Source: an uncultured Eubacteriales bacterium
GTDB taxonomy: Bacteria; Bacillota; Clostridia; Christensenellales; Aristaeellaceae
Direction: 5' to 3'
Assembly (NCBI GenBank): GCA_902793245.1
Contig: CADBCX010000020.1
Coordinates: 1 to 34,517 of the forward strand
DNA: 34,517 nt
Shown: positions 16,048 through 24,209 of the stretch, in pieces
Position numbering within the stretch: position 1 is the stretch's first letter
Layout: each line of letters starts with the position of its first letter
Translations under genes and position numbers: made by a program
Notes under the pieces: model-generated
Databases searched by the model: none
Seen by the model: the letters and a program-made list of their open reading frames with translations, nothing else
What the model was told of the DNA's origin: nothing

Positions 16048-19000
16048 ATGAATGTGATCTTTCAGAGTTTTCTTTCCTGGATGTCCACGTTGGCCGGCAG
16101 GATGTTTCCTCTGCTGATCTGCGCCCTGTTCCTGCTGTTATTGCTGCTGGGACGCGGAAGCAACACAAAACGCGGCGAACGGTGGAAAAACGCCTTTTTT
16201 CCTTATCTCGCGCTGATTTTCGGCGTGACGGCGTGCCTGTCGGTCAACCTGCTGGACAGGGAGCTGGACGGGCTTTTGAACAATTCCACGATCCGCCCTT
16301 ATATCGACAGCGCTCTTTCCTGGCTCAATCTGAGCGATGTGTTTGCTTACGGCTTCCTGGTCGCCAAGATCATCGTGATCAATGTGGGGCTTGCCATCTC
16401 CTATATCGCGGTGAAGTTCTGCGGGATCGGGCTGAGCTTTCTGGGTTCCTTCCCGATCCGGTTGATCCGGTGGATCGCAAAGAAGCTGAAAAAGCAGGAT
16501 TCCGCAGGGATAGAGGACGCGTATCAGGAAAAGAAAAAAAGCCTGCGCACAAAATATCTGGAATTGTTCTACAAGTTCGACGCAGAAGAAAAAAAAGCGT
16601 ATATCAAGCCCAAATTTATTAAAATATGCAAAATTTTCCGCCTGGCGGCTTATATTCTCATGGGGGCGTATTTGCTGCTGCTCATCGCGGTGCTGACTCC
16701 CGTGTTCAAGCATTTTTCATGGTTTCCCTATGAATTCTTTACCAATTTATTGAACGCTATCTACCTCTATCCGGTCATTTCGCTGATCGTGCTGTTTGAG
16801 ATCACGGATTTTCTGGACGGGGCCGACCTCAGCCCGGAAGAATTGATGCGCTATGACCAGGATACGGATATCCAGGTCATCACGAATTACAACCGGGCCC
16901 AGAATTTGCTGGCGAAAACCTTTCCCGACCGGTATCAGACGGTTCTTTCCACGCCGGACACCGTTGGAAGGCCGGAAAACACCGATGTACAATACGTATC
17001 CCCCGTCGTTGACAGGATCCGCGCATTCTGCCAGGGCGATATCAGCAGCGCGGCGGCACAGCAGAAGCCGCCCGCCTCGGTGCCTAAACCCGTGCGTATG
17101 GAGACAAACGCTGAGATCCTGCGCCTGATCGACAGCCTGGAGCAGGGCAAGGACTGCCTGGCCTCCGCCTCCCTTTTTGCCGATATGGCCGACGCCTTCA
17201 TGGTGTACATGCATATTATCCTGTGCTGCGGCAAAAACGTGCTGGTGCTGTGCGCGGATGATTCCCAGGTGCAGAACGTCAGCGCTTTTATCACCGCCAG
17301 GTTAAACAGCATCAATCAGTTTTCCCCGGTGTGGATCATCAAAACGGAAAGCAAAGCCGTTCATTCCGGCGACTGCGACGTGCTGGTCACCACGCCCACC
17401 AGCCTGCAGGACGATTCCGTGATCGTGGGGCAGGAGCAGTTCTTTGAGCATGTGCGCCTGATTTTGGTGCCCAACACCGTGAAAATGCTCATTTCCTACG
17501 CGAGCGCTTTTTCCTGGCTGGTGCATCGCTTTGAAGGCAGCAGGACGCTCCGCATGGAAGTCAAGGAGGAACAGAGGAAAAACGGGCAGAGCGATCACAT
17601 TGCGTCTGCTCATCCCGTGTCTTATCTGTTTTTGAATCAGGGCTTGCCCGAGGAACTGAGAAATACGCTGGAAAGCATTACGGACCGCAGCCTGAGCATT
17701 CACGAATGCCATTTCAGCGCCAGCAGCACCGTGATTTCCCTGTGGAACGAGGAAAGCGGAAAACTCCCCAGCCGGTCCCAGGAGCGCCTGTTCGGCCAAA
17801 AGCTCACCTCTCCCTACATTGGCTTCATGCTGCCCCTGGCCCTTTCCTCATATAAACTCACCCACACCGATATCCTGCTCCTGTCGGATTGGCTGCCCTA
17901 TCGGGACGCCACCCAGAGCCTGGAAAGCCGCGCGTACCTGATCAATGAATACCTGGGCGACGAGCAGGGCCTGGCGTCGTTTGAGCGCAGCATCTCCTTC
18001 CAGGGCGGTTTTGACGCGGAGCGGGACCCCGTGATCATCATCGAGGACGAACTGCGGAACCTGCCCTGCGCCGTAAGGGAAGCGTGCCATTACTGCGGCG
18101 CGCGAAGCGCGCTGGTGCACATTGTGTCCGCGCCTTATCTGCTGCGTGATTTCTTCCAAAGCAGACTGAAGGACGAAAGGAGTATTTCCGCCAAAAGCAA
18201 CGGCATTTTCCCGCTGTATATCCAGTCTGACGCCGTGCGGATGAAGAACATATGCAGTGAATTCCGCCAGGCCGGGAAAATGACGGAGGACCGGCTGCTG
18301 CGTGAGCTTTCGGAAATCGAAGTGCTTGGCATTCAGCAAGGCGCCACCCTGGAGGACGCCCTGCGGGTATTCAGAAACTATATCATGCGCGGGCCCACGG
18401 ACAGCAGCCTGCAGTATGATTTCATTTTTGACTGGGAAGAAACGTTCAACGAGCGCCGGGCCACCTTTGAACACAAGCGCGTGGTGAAGCTGCGGGCTGG
18501 CGAGATGATGCGCACGATCCTCTCCGCCGACCGGGAAGCCACGCTGTGCTTCGGTTCCACCACGCTTCGGCTGGGCTTCTCGGCGGAAAACATCTTCCAG
18601 CGCTACATCCCCGGCCAAACTCTGGTACGCGGCGGCAAAATGTACGCCATCGACAGTATCAACGCGTCTGAAGGCGTCCTGTATGCGTCCGCCGCGCCGG
18701 AAAGCCTGGAATCCCCCACCGAATTCATCCAGAACAGGGAATATACCCTCAGTGTGTCGGAGGGGGACGGGATGGAGGAAAAATGGAACGCCCCCGGCAT
18801 CCATTACGGCTCCGCCAGGCTCACTGCGGCGCTGCTCACCGATGTGAAAATCCAGGTCAACACGCCGGGCTATTATTCCATCCTGTCCTACGATCCGGCC
18901 GTCCGGCCTGCCAGCATGCTGTATCACGAGCTGAGCAGGGAAGATATAAGAACCGTGTACAGGGAATTCAGCGGGCCGGTCACCGTGTTCCGGCTCGCCA

Positions 19001-20109
19001 CGCAGGCCCAGGCGGACACCGCGAAAGCGTCGGTGCTGCTGGCGGTGGTGCTGCAGGAGCTTTGCAAAACCTTCTTCCCCTATTGCTGGCAGGAAATCGC
19101 CGTATGCCCTGTCAGCCAGGACACGTCCGATGTGACGAATTCCATGCCCAACCTGCTGAAAGCGATTTATCCCACATTGAAATCCTTCCCCTTCCCATGC
19201 GACCCCAATGAAATCTGCGTTGTGCTCATTCAGGACAGCCGATTGGACAACGGCATAGCCCAAACCCTGAAAAAAGAATTGGAAAAGCCTTATTCCAGTC
19301 TGCTGCAAACGGCGCTGGAGTATCTGGAATGGGTGAAGGACGGCCATATCGATCGCAGCTGCTTCCTGTGCTACGGCGAAGACAAACTGCCGGGGTGCTT
19401 CGATCTGCCCGGGCTGATCGCCGCGCTGCGTGAGCTGCCCCGGCCCGAGAACGTGCCGCCGAGCTCTTCCGAGCAGGCGGGCGAATGCTGCTGCTACTGC
19501 GGCGCTCGCCTGGGCGCCAGATACTACGAATTGAAAGATTCCGCAGGCAGACACAACCGGAAAATCTGCCAGACCTGCAAAGACGGACTGATCAGCGACA
19601 AAACGAATCTGGCTCGGCTTTACGCCCAGGCCGTGAGCTACCTGACAGATGGCTTTGGCATTTCCCTGCCGGAGAATATCAAGGTTCGCTTCGCGTCCGC
19701 GCGGAAAATCCGCCGACAGATCGGGACAGGCGATGTGCGCTCCGTGCTTGGCTTTGCCTATATCAAGAAAAACGAAATCTGGGTGGAAACGTTGGCGCCG
19801 GAAATGAACATTATGGAAGTGCTGGTGCATGAGCTGACGCACATCTGGCAGAACAACAGCCTCGATTTCGGCAAAACGAACGCCCAAACTGTGAAGGAAT
19901 ACAAGGAAGGCCATTCTTCCCTGATGGAGGTTCGCTATCTGTTTGATATGGGCCGCCGGGTGATGGCCTTACGCACCCTGCAGAGCTTGAACGGGAGAAA
20001 TGACGCCTACGGAAAGGGCTTTAGAAAACTGGTGGCAGAGCTTGACGGCGATTATCAGCACAGCGATCCATTCGCTCACATGAAAGAAAAGTTTTCCAAG
20101 CCTGAATGA
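16048..20109 (+). CDS. Polytopic protein: degenerate SF2-helicase-like core fused to DA1-like zinc peptidase
   Basis: A 1353-residue protein. About five membrane segments lie in residues 15-255. Residues 360-480 follow the layout of an SF2 helicase RecA domain: LEQGKDCLAS, then GKNVLVLCAD, then CDVLVTTPTSLQ. The Walker A motif is missing (ASLFADMADA in its place) and DEAD is replaced by LVPN (about 473-476). Residues 852-880 (YIPGQTLVRGGKMYAID) and 1060-1110, ending in CFLC, resemble the C-terminal DUF1998/MrfA-type part of such helicases. Then comes a zinc knuckle (C1148, C1151, H1169, C1174, C1177) and a zincin site HELTH (1261-1265), with E1287 in KEGHSS as probable third ligand. This arrangement is close to the LIM plus peptidase of DA1-like proteins. 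It begins immediately after the preceding gene. Inference: a membrane-bound adaptor with protease activity and no ATPase activity in the helicase-like part. The peptidase call is firmer than the helicase call. Confidence 0.78.
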   Translation: MNVIFQSFLSWMSTLAGRMFPLLICALFLLLLLLGRGSNTKRGERWKNAFFPYLALIFGVTACLSVNLLDRELDGLLNNSTIRPYIDSALSWLNLSDVFAYGFLVAKIIVINVGLAISYIAVKFCGIGLSFLGSFPIRLIRWIAKKLKKQDSAGIEDAYQEKKKSLRTKYLELFYKFDAEEKKAYIKPKFIKICKIFRLAAYILMGAYLLLLIAVLTPVFKHFSWFPYEFFTNLLNAIYLYPVISLIVLFEITDFLDGADLSPEELMRYDQDTDIQVITNYNRAQNLLAKTFPDRYQTVLSTPDTVGRPENTDVQYVSPVVDRIRAFCQGDISSAAAQQKPPASVPKPVRMETNAEILRLIDSLEQGKDCLASASLFADMADAFMVYMHIILCCGKNVLVLCADDSQVQNVSAFITARLNSINQFSPVWIIKTESKAVHSGDCDVLVTTPTSLQDDSVIVGQEQFFEHVRLILVPNTVKMLISYASAFSWLVHRFEGSRTLRMEVKEEQRKNGQSDHIASAHPVSYLFLNQGLPEELRNTLESITDRSLSIHECHFSASSTVISLWNEESGKLPSRSQERLFGQKLTSPYIGFMLPLALSSYKLTHTDILLLSDWLPYRDATQSLESRAYLINEYLGDEQGLASFERSISFQGGFDAERDPVIIIEDELRNLPCAVREACHYCGARSALVHIVSAPYLLRDFFQSRLKDERSISAKSNGIFPLYIQSDAVRMKNICSEFRQAGKMTEDRLLRELSEIEVLGIQQGATLEDALRVFRNYIMRGPTDSSLQYDFIFDWEETFNERRATFEHKRVVKLRAGEMMRTILSADREATLCFGSTTLRLGFSAENIFQRYIPGQTLVRGGKMYAIDSINASEGVLYASAAPESLESPTEFIQNREYTLSVSEGDGMEEKWNAPGIHYGSARLTAALLTDVKIQVNTPGYYSILSYDPAVRPASMLYHELSREDIRTVYREFSGPVTVFRLATQAQADTAKASVLLAVVLQELCKTFFPYCWQEIAVCPVSQDTSDVTNSMPNLLKAIYPTLKSFPFPCDPNEICVVLIQDSRLDNGIAQTLKKELEKPYSSLLQTALEYLEWVKDGHIDRSCFLCYGEDKLPGCFDLPGLIAALRELPRPENVPPSSSEQAGECCCYCGARLGARYYELKDSAGRHNRKICQTCKDGLISDKTNLARLYAQAVSYLTDGFGISLPENIKVRFASARKIRRQIGTGDVRSVLGFAYIKKNEIWVETLAPEMNIMEVLVHELTHIWQNNSLDFGKTNAQTVKEYKEGHSSLMEVRYLFDMGRRVMALRTLQSLNGRNDAYGKGFRKLVAELDGDYQHSDPFAHMKEKFSKPE

Positions 20110-20150
20110 GCAGTTTTCCGGGCGGCGTAAACCCCCGCGCAATCATCACG

Positions 20151-20191
20151 AAACCCCACGCTCCAATTGCGGCGTGGGGTTTCTGTGCTTT
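20151..20191 (+). terminator. Terminator of the four-gene module
   Basis: AAACCCCACGC (20151-20161) pairs perfectly with its complement at 20172-20182 around a 10-base loop, followed by CTGTGCTTT. The T-run is weak, but the position 42 bases after the last stop codon fits an intrinsic terminator. Confidence 0.6.
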
Positions 20192-20242
20192 CCGGGAAAA
20201 TTGCGGCCCGATATTTTTTATCCGAAGAAAACTTGATGATCA

Positions 20243-20273
20243 TGTTGCGTTTTGCGGGATATGCTGTGTCTAA
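20243..20273 (+). promoter_or_regulatory. Putative ECF-type promoter, first sigma gene
   Basis: TGTTGCGTTTT (from 20243) and TGTCTAA (20267-20273) have the look of an ECF sigma promoter and match the block upstream of the second ECF gene (TGTAACGTTT and CGACTAA). Transcription would start near 20280, which rules out the GTG at 20277 as start and supports GTG at 20298. Autoregulation is inferred. Confidence 0.45.
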
Positions 20274-20297
20274 TAGGTGAAAGGTGGTGAGGCTGCC

Positions 20298-20819
20298 GTG
20301 GAGACTGTCAAGGGCCCTGACAGCAAGGAAGCAAGAATCGAGCGCATGGTCAACCTGTACCAGCTTCCCCTGCTCCGGCTCTGCATCCTGTATCTGCACG
20401 ATGAAGAGCAGGCGAAAGACGCGGTACAGGAGACATTTATCAAAGCCTATCGGAATCTGGACAGCTTCCGGGCCGACGCTTCCGAAAAGACCTGGCTGAC
20501 CCGTATCGCCATCAATACCTGCAAGAACGTATACCGGTCGGGATGGTTCCGGCATGTGGACCGTTCCGTGTCCGTTGACATGATGGCGGAGCGCGCCGCC
20601 CCGGCGGATTCGGGGGATCGGGAGCTGACGGAAGAAATCATGAACCTGCCCGTGAAATTAAAAGAAGTTGCATTGCTGTGCTGGCTGCAAGGCATGACCT
20701 ATGAGGAGACGGCCCGGACGCTGGGCATCTCCCGCCAGGCTGTGGCCAGCCGGTTGAACCGGGCGAGAAATAAACTGCGTTTTGCTTTGGAAGGGAGGGA
20801 CGGTCATGACCCTGCGTGA
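20298..20819 (+). CDS. ECF-type RNA polymerase sigma factor
   Basis: A 173-residue sigma-70 family protein of ECF size. Region 2 is seen in AKDAVQETFIKAYRNLDSF followed by KTWLTRIAINTCKNVYR. Region 4 is seen in LPVKLKEVALLCWLQGMTY, then the recognition helix ISRQAVASRLNRARNKLR. The GTG at 20298 is preferred over the GTG at 20277 because GGTGGTGAGG lies just upstream and because the probable promoter overlaps the earlier codon. Its end overlaps the next gene by 14 bases, the usual arrangement for a sigma factor and its cognate regulator. It directs RNA polymerase to stress or envelope genes, but the target set is not evident here. Confidence 0.92.
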   Translation: METVKGPDSKEARIERMVNLYQLPLLRLCILYLHDEEQAKDAVQETFIKAYRNLDSFRADASEKTWLTRIAINTCKNVYRSGWFRHVDRSVSVDMMAERAAPADSGDRELTEEIMNLPVKLKEVALLCWLQGMTYEETARTLGISRQAVASRLNRARNKLRFALEGRDGHDPA

Positions 20820-22629
20820 AGAACAGGAAAGAGTGCAGAAAGCGGTCAATAATTCCCTTGCGCATGTGCGGGAAGATCCATGGCTGGCGCAGCGGGTTCT
20901 TGCCAACGCGAAAGGAGAACAACCCGTGAAAAGAAAGATTTCGCTCACGCTTGTGCTGAGCGTTGTATTGGGCATCGCCCTGATGGGAACCGCTTACGCC
21001 CTGGTATCCTCCCAGGTGGCCGCGTTCTTCGGGCAGCACTGGAACCGGGAGCTGGGAACCTGGCTGGAAAGCGGCAAAGTGGCGCAGATCGGGGAAACGG
21101 TGGAACTGAACGGCGTTATGTTCACGCTGGATGAAGTGGTCTACAAGGACCGCGGCATCTACGGCGTGGGCACGGCCCGGGTGAAGGACGCAAAAGACGT
21201 GCTGGTTCCCATGGATATCGCGGACGCATGGGATATAGAGGAGGTAGCTCAGGGAGAAGAAGTACAGGCCCTCGTCCAACAGGCCCGGAGCGCCGGCGGC
21301 CGCCTGCTGTCCATCGACTGCTGGCCCGGAAAAATCGGCGTGGACGGCGGCTCCATGGTGAATGCCGGGGACGCCGGGGCGTACAATATCCGCAACGCGG
21401 ACGGCAGCATCACCTTCTCCTTTGAAACCAGCGGCGGGTACGCCCTGGAGGACGGCACCACCTACCGGCTGGAGCTTTCCATCGACGTGGACGAATGGAC
21501 AGCCGAAGGCATGGTGAAGAACGACGCCGTGAAGCCGCAATCCTGGACGGTGGAATTTGAACCCGTGGTGATCAAGGAAACCCCTGCCGCGGAAAACGCG
21601 AAGGAGATTCCCCCGGAGGAGATGCAGCTGACCGGGTATGAACTCGTCGTTCCCGAAGCGTACCGGCAAACCGGCACCCTGCCCCTCTGCCGCGCCGTGG
21701 AAAATGACTTCACCAAGACCGTGAAGCCGGAATGGTTCAACCAGAGCGGCATTGCCGAAATGGAGTCCGCCACGTACATGACCTTTAACGATCACGCGGT
21801 GTTGGGATTGAGTTCCGAAACCGTTTGGTACGCGGAAAATACGGGGGAGCTTTTTGATTACAACTGGCGGGAACGTGAAGAATACAATCCCAATATCGAG
21901 CCTTCTCTCCTCCCCCGCCATGCGATGTCCATGGGAATCGCCAGCATCGCCTCCGGCGTGTACCAAGGATATGCCTATGCTCAGGGCGCTGAACTGGAAC
22001 ACGAGCAATTGACGAAGATTTCGCTGGAGGACGCAAAGCAAACGGCGGAAGCGCTGTTTGACAAGCTGGGCCTCCGGGGCTTTGAACTGGCCTGGGCGCT
22101 GGACATGAGCGTGGAGCGCATCCATACCCTCGGGGAAGCGTATAATCACTTCTGGTTCGAGGGCGGCGGAGGGTACAGCAATTCCCCCCGGCAGGATTAC
22201 GCCGCCGCTACTGCGGAGGACGAAGGGTACTACCTGATCTATACGCCCCTGGGCGTGACCAAGGTTACGGATGGGCGGCAGCAGCTGAATCTGTTCGTTA
22301 CCAGCCGGGGCGTTGTGTTCGCCGACCTTCGCTGCATGTACAACCGCGGCGAGGAAGCCGGCACGCCCGACAAGCTGATTTCCCCGGAGGAAGCGGTTTC
22401 CCGCCTGTATCAGGAAGCCGCCCGGGCGCGTGACCGGATAAAAATCGCGTCCATCCAGCGGGTCGCCCTGACCTATGTGCCCCTCCGGGCGGAGAACAAA
22501 CAGGACGGCATGGTGTTCGCCCCCGTCTGGCAGGTGCAGTACAGGGAGGCGGGCGTGGAAGCGGAATATGTAGACTGGGCCGAATTCAACGCCGTGGACG
22601 GCAGCATGATCAACGCGATTTTCCGCTGA
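20806..22629 (+). CDS. Single-pass membrane protein, probable regulator of the ECF sigma factor
   Basis: A 607-residue protein. A short cytoplasmic N-terminus (1-42) is followed by one membrane segment (about 45-66, ISLTLVLSVVLGIALMG) and a large outside domain. After the membrane comes an immunoglobulin-like part (ETVELNGVMFTLDEVVYKD). The last 150 residues (YYLIYTPLGV, then SPEEAVSRLYQ, then PVWQVQY) resemble the PepSY/YycI-like tails of other Gram-positive regulators; this is a weak match. The ATG at 20806 overlaps the sigma gene by 14 bases and has GGGAGG upstream. By position and topology it is likely the anti-sigma factor, although no zinc-finger anti-sigma motif is seen in its N-terminus. 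Confidence 0.8.
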   Translation: MTLREEQERVQKAVNNSLAHVREDPWLAQRVLANAKGEQPVKRKISLTLVLSVVLGIALMGTAYALVSSQVAAFFGQHWNRELGTWLESGKVAQIGETVELNGVMFTLDEVVYKDRGIYGVGTARVKDAKDVLVPMDIADAWDIEEVAQGEEVQALVQQARSAGGRLLSIDCWPGKIGVDGGSMVNAGDAGAYNIRNADGSITFSFETSGGYALEDGTTYRLELSIDVDEWTAEGMVKNDAVKPQSWTVEFEPVVIKETPAAENAKEIPPEEMQLTGYELVVPEAYRQTGTLPLCRAVENDFTKTVKPEWFNQSGIAEMESATYMTFNDHAVLGLSSETVWYAENTGELFDYNWREREEYNPNIEPSLLPRHAMSMGIASIASGVYQGYAYAQGAELEHEQLTKISLEDAKQTAEALFDKLGLRGFELAWALDMSVERIHTLGEAYNHFWFEGGGGYSNSPRQDYAAATAEDEGYYLIYTPLGVTKVTDGRQQLNLFVTSRGVVFADLRCMYNRGEEAGTPDKLISPEEAVSRLYQEAARARDRIKIASIQRVALTYVPLRAENKQDGMVFAPVWQVQYREAGVEAEYVDWAEFNAVDGSMINAIFR

Positions 22630-22650
22630 TCAAGCATCAAGCAACAGGCG

Positions 22651-22682
22651 CCCGCAGGGATGACCCCCCTGCGGGATTTTTG
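22651..22682 (+). terminator. Terminator after the ECF operon
   Basis: CCCGCAGGG (22651-22659) pairs with CCCTGCGGG (22667-22675) and is followed by ATTTTT. It lies 22 bases after the stop codon. Confidence 0.85.
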
Positions 22683-22789
22683 CGTCATTTTGTCCCTGAA
22701 CCCGGATATAGGCCAATGCCTGACAGGGTGGGCGCGTCATGCATGATTCTTGGCAATATCAATCGGTGCATTTGGCATAAAAAAAGCTA

Positions 22790-22818
22790 TTGACAAAGGC
22801 GAAAACTTGACATATATT
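22790..22818 (+). promoter_or_regulatory. Promoter of the mannoside operon TTGACA-17-TATATT
   Basis: TTGACA (22790-22795) and TATATT (22813-22818) are 17 bases apart. The bases around the -35 box, AAAAAGCTATTGACAAA, are identical to those at the tRNA promoter near 33485. The operator palindrome starts two bases after the -10 box. Confidence 0.75.
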
Positions 22819-22820
22819 AA

Positions 22821-22847
22821 TTGTTAAGTTAACAATTAACTTAACAA
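22821..22847 (+). promoter_or_regulatory. 27-base operator palindrome
   Basis: TTGTTAAGTTAA (22821-22832) and its exact complement (22836-22847) flank a 3-base centre CAA. The left part also contains the 15-base palindrome TTGTTAA-G-TTAACAA, so two overlapping sites may be present. It covers the expected transcription start. The LacI-family protein encoded at 24210-25226 is the obvious candidate ligand, though the lack of a central CG is unusual for that family. Confidence 0.7.
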
Positions 22848-22867
22848 AATGAGAAGGAGGATGGAGG

Positions 22868-23035
22868 ATGAAGAAGGCTCTCCCCCTGGCTGTTTGCATG
22901 CTGCCGGGACGCGCCGGAAGGCTATGGGAAGGAACGCCGGAAAAACCATCCTCCCATCCTGATTGCCTGCGCCGGGTTGGCCGGCGGTTCCGTGATAGGC
23001 TGACAAGGGGAGGAAAAAACAATGCTCAGCGATGA
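22868..23035 (+). other. 55-codon leader ORF, possible deletion scar
   Basis: An ATG with a strong AGGAGGATGGAGG in front opens a frame starting MKKALPLAVCMLPG, like the first half of a secreted-protein signal peptide, then turns into arginine-rich nonsense and ends at 23033-23035, overlapping the epimerase start by 14 bases. It may be the truncated front of a deleted solute-binding-protein gene, or a translated leader that couples to the epimerase. Function is not claimed. Confidence 0.35.
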
Positions 23036-24185
23036 AATGAAAGCGCACCTGGCGGGGACGATCCTGCCCTTCTGGGAAAAGCTGGCGGATGAAGCCTGCG
23101 GCGGGTTTTACGGCTATGTGGACAAAAACCTGCGGGTGAAGCGGGACGCGGACAAGGGCTGCATCCTGCACAGCCGCATCCTGTGGACGTTTTCCACCGC
23201 CGCCCGCATTCTGGGCGACGGCGCGCTGAAAGCTTATGCCGACCGGGCATATGACTTCCTCCGGCGCTTTGAGGACAGGGAACACGGCGGCGTCTATTGG
23301 AGCGTGACCCACGACGGGCGTCCCGCGGACACCACCAAGCACACCTACTGCCAGGCGTTCGCCATCTACGGCCTGGCGGCGTATTACCGCCTGACCGGAA
23401 ACCGGGAAGCGCTGGACAAGGCGGCGGGGCTCTATCGGCTGATCGAGGAAAAATGCCGGGACGCGGAAGGGTATGGGGAAGCGTACCGGGCGGATTTTTC
23501 CCCGGAAAGCAACGAAAAGCTGAGCGAAAACGGCGTCATGGCCTCCCGCACCATGAACACGCTGCTGCATGTGCTGGAGGGATACACGGAGCTGTACCGG
23601 GCCTGGCCGGACGAAGGGCTGCGGGAAAAAGGGAAGCAGGCCCTTGCGCGTTTCCTCCATACGATCTACAACCGGCCTGCCCACAGGCTGGACGTGTTTT
23701 TCGACGCGGACTTCCATCCGCTGCTGGACATGCAGTCCTACGGCCACGATATCGAAGCCAGCTGGCTGCTGTGGGATTCCGTGACCGCGCTGCTGCCGGA
23801 AGCGGAATGGCCGCCTTACCGGGACATGTGCCTGGATCTGGCGCAAAGCGTGCGGCAGCGGGCGTTCACCGATCACGGGCTCAGGAATGAATGCGTGGAC
23901 GGCGAGGTCAACGAGCTGCGCGTCTGGTGGGTCCAGGCGGAAACCATGCTGGGCTTTGCCAATGCGTATTCCCTGACGCAGGACGAAGCCTGGCTGGAAT
24001 GCCTGCGCTTGCAATGGGCGGCCATCCTGCGCATGATCGTGGACAAACGCCCGGGCGGGGAATGGTACTGGTCCGTATACGAAAACGGGGAACTGACGGA
24101 GCGGCCCATGGTGGAGGAATGGAAATGCCCCTACCATAACGGCAGGATGTGCCTGCGGCTCATGGAAGCAAATCTGCCTATTTGA
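23022..24185 (+). CDS. Cellobiose/mannobiose 2-epimerase (AGE family)
   Basis: A 387-residue cytoplasmic enzyme of the N-acylglucosamine/cellobiose 2-epimerase family, of normal length. It converts the reducing-end sugar of a beta-1,4-disaccharide between glucose and mannose form, for example mannobiose to mannosyl-glucose. Family landmarks: YCQAFAIYGLAAYYRLTG, SYGHDIEASWLLWDS with H242, VWWVQAET, and EEWKCPYHNGRMC with H372; the two histidines lie where the catalytic histidines of cellobiose 2-epimerases are expected. The start ATG has GGGGAGG upstream. With the phosphorylase encoded at 25233-26348, the substrate is most likely mannobiose: the epimerase makes 4-O-mannosyl-glucose, which the phosphorylase then splits. 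First gene of the operon after the operator. Confidence 0.9.
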   Translation: MLSDEMKAHLAGTILPFWEKLADEACGGFYGYVDKNLRVKRDADKGCILHSRILWTFSTAARILGDGALKAYADRAYDFLRRFEDREHGGVYWSVTHDGRPADTTKHTYCQAFAIYGLAAYYRLTGNREALDKAAGLYRLIEEKCRDAEGYGEAYRADFSPESNEKLSENGVMASRTMNTLLHVLEGYTELYRAWPDEGLREKGKQALARFLHTIYNRPAHRLDVFFDADFHPLLDMQSYGHDIEASWLLWDSVTALLPEAEWPPYRDMCLDLAQSVRQRAFTDHGLRNECVDGEVNELRVWWVQAETMLGFANAYSLTQDEAWLECLRLQWAAILRMIVDKRPGGEWYWSVYENGELTERPMVEEWKCPYHNGRMCLRLMEANLPI

Positions 24186-24209
24186 TCAAGCGGAAGGTCG
24201 GATCGTTGG

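Noticed and set aside
17848..19914. 688-codon open frame on the minus strand
   Set aside because: It is antisense to the polytopic gene, has no ribosome binding site, and its composition follows from GC-rich codon bias on the other strand.
20277..20297. GTG at 20277 as start of the first ECF sigma factor
   Set aside because: It coincides with the probable transcription start, and the GTG at 20298 has a ribosome binding site.
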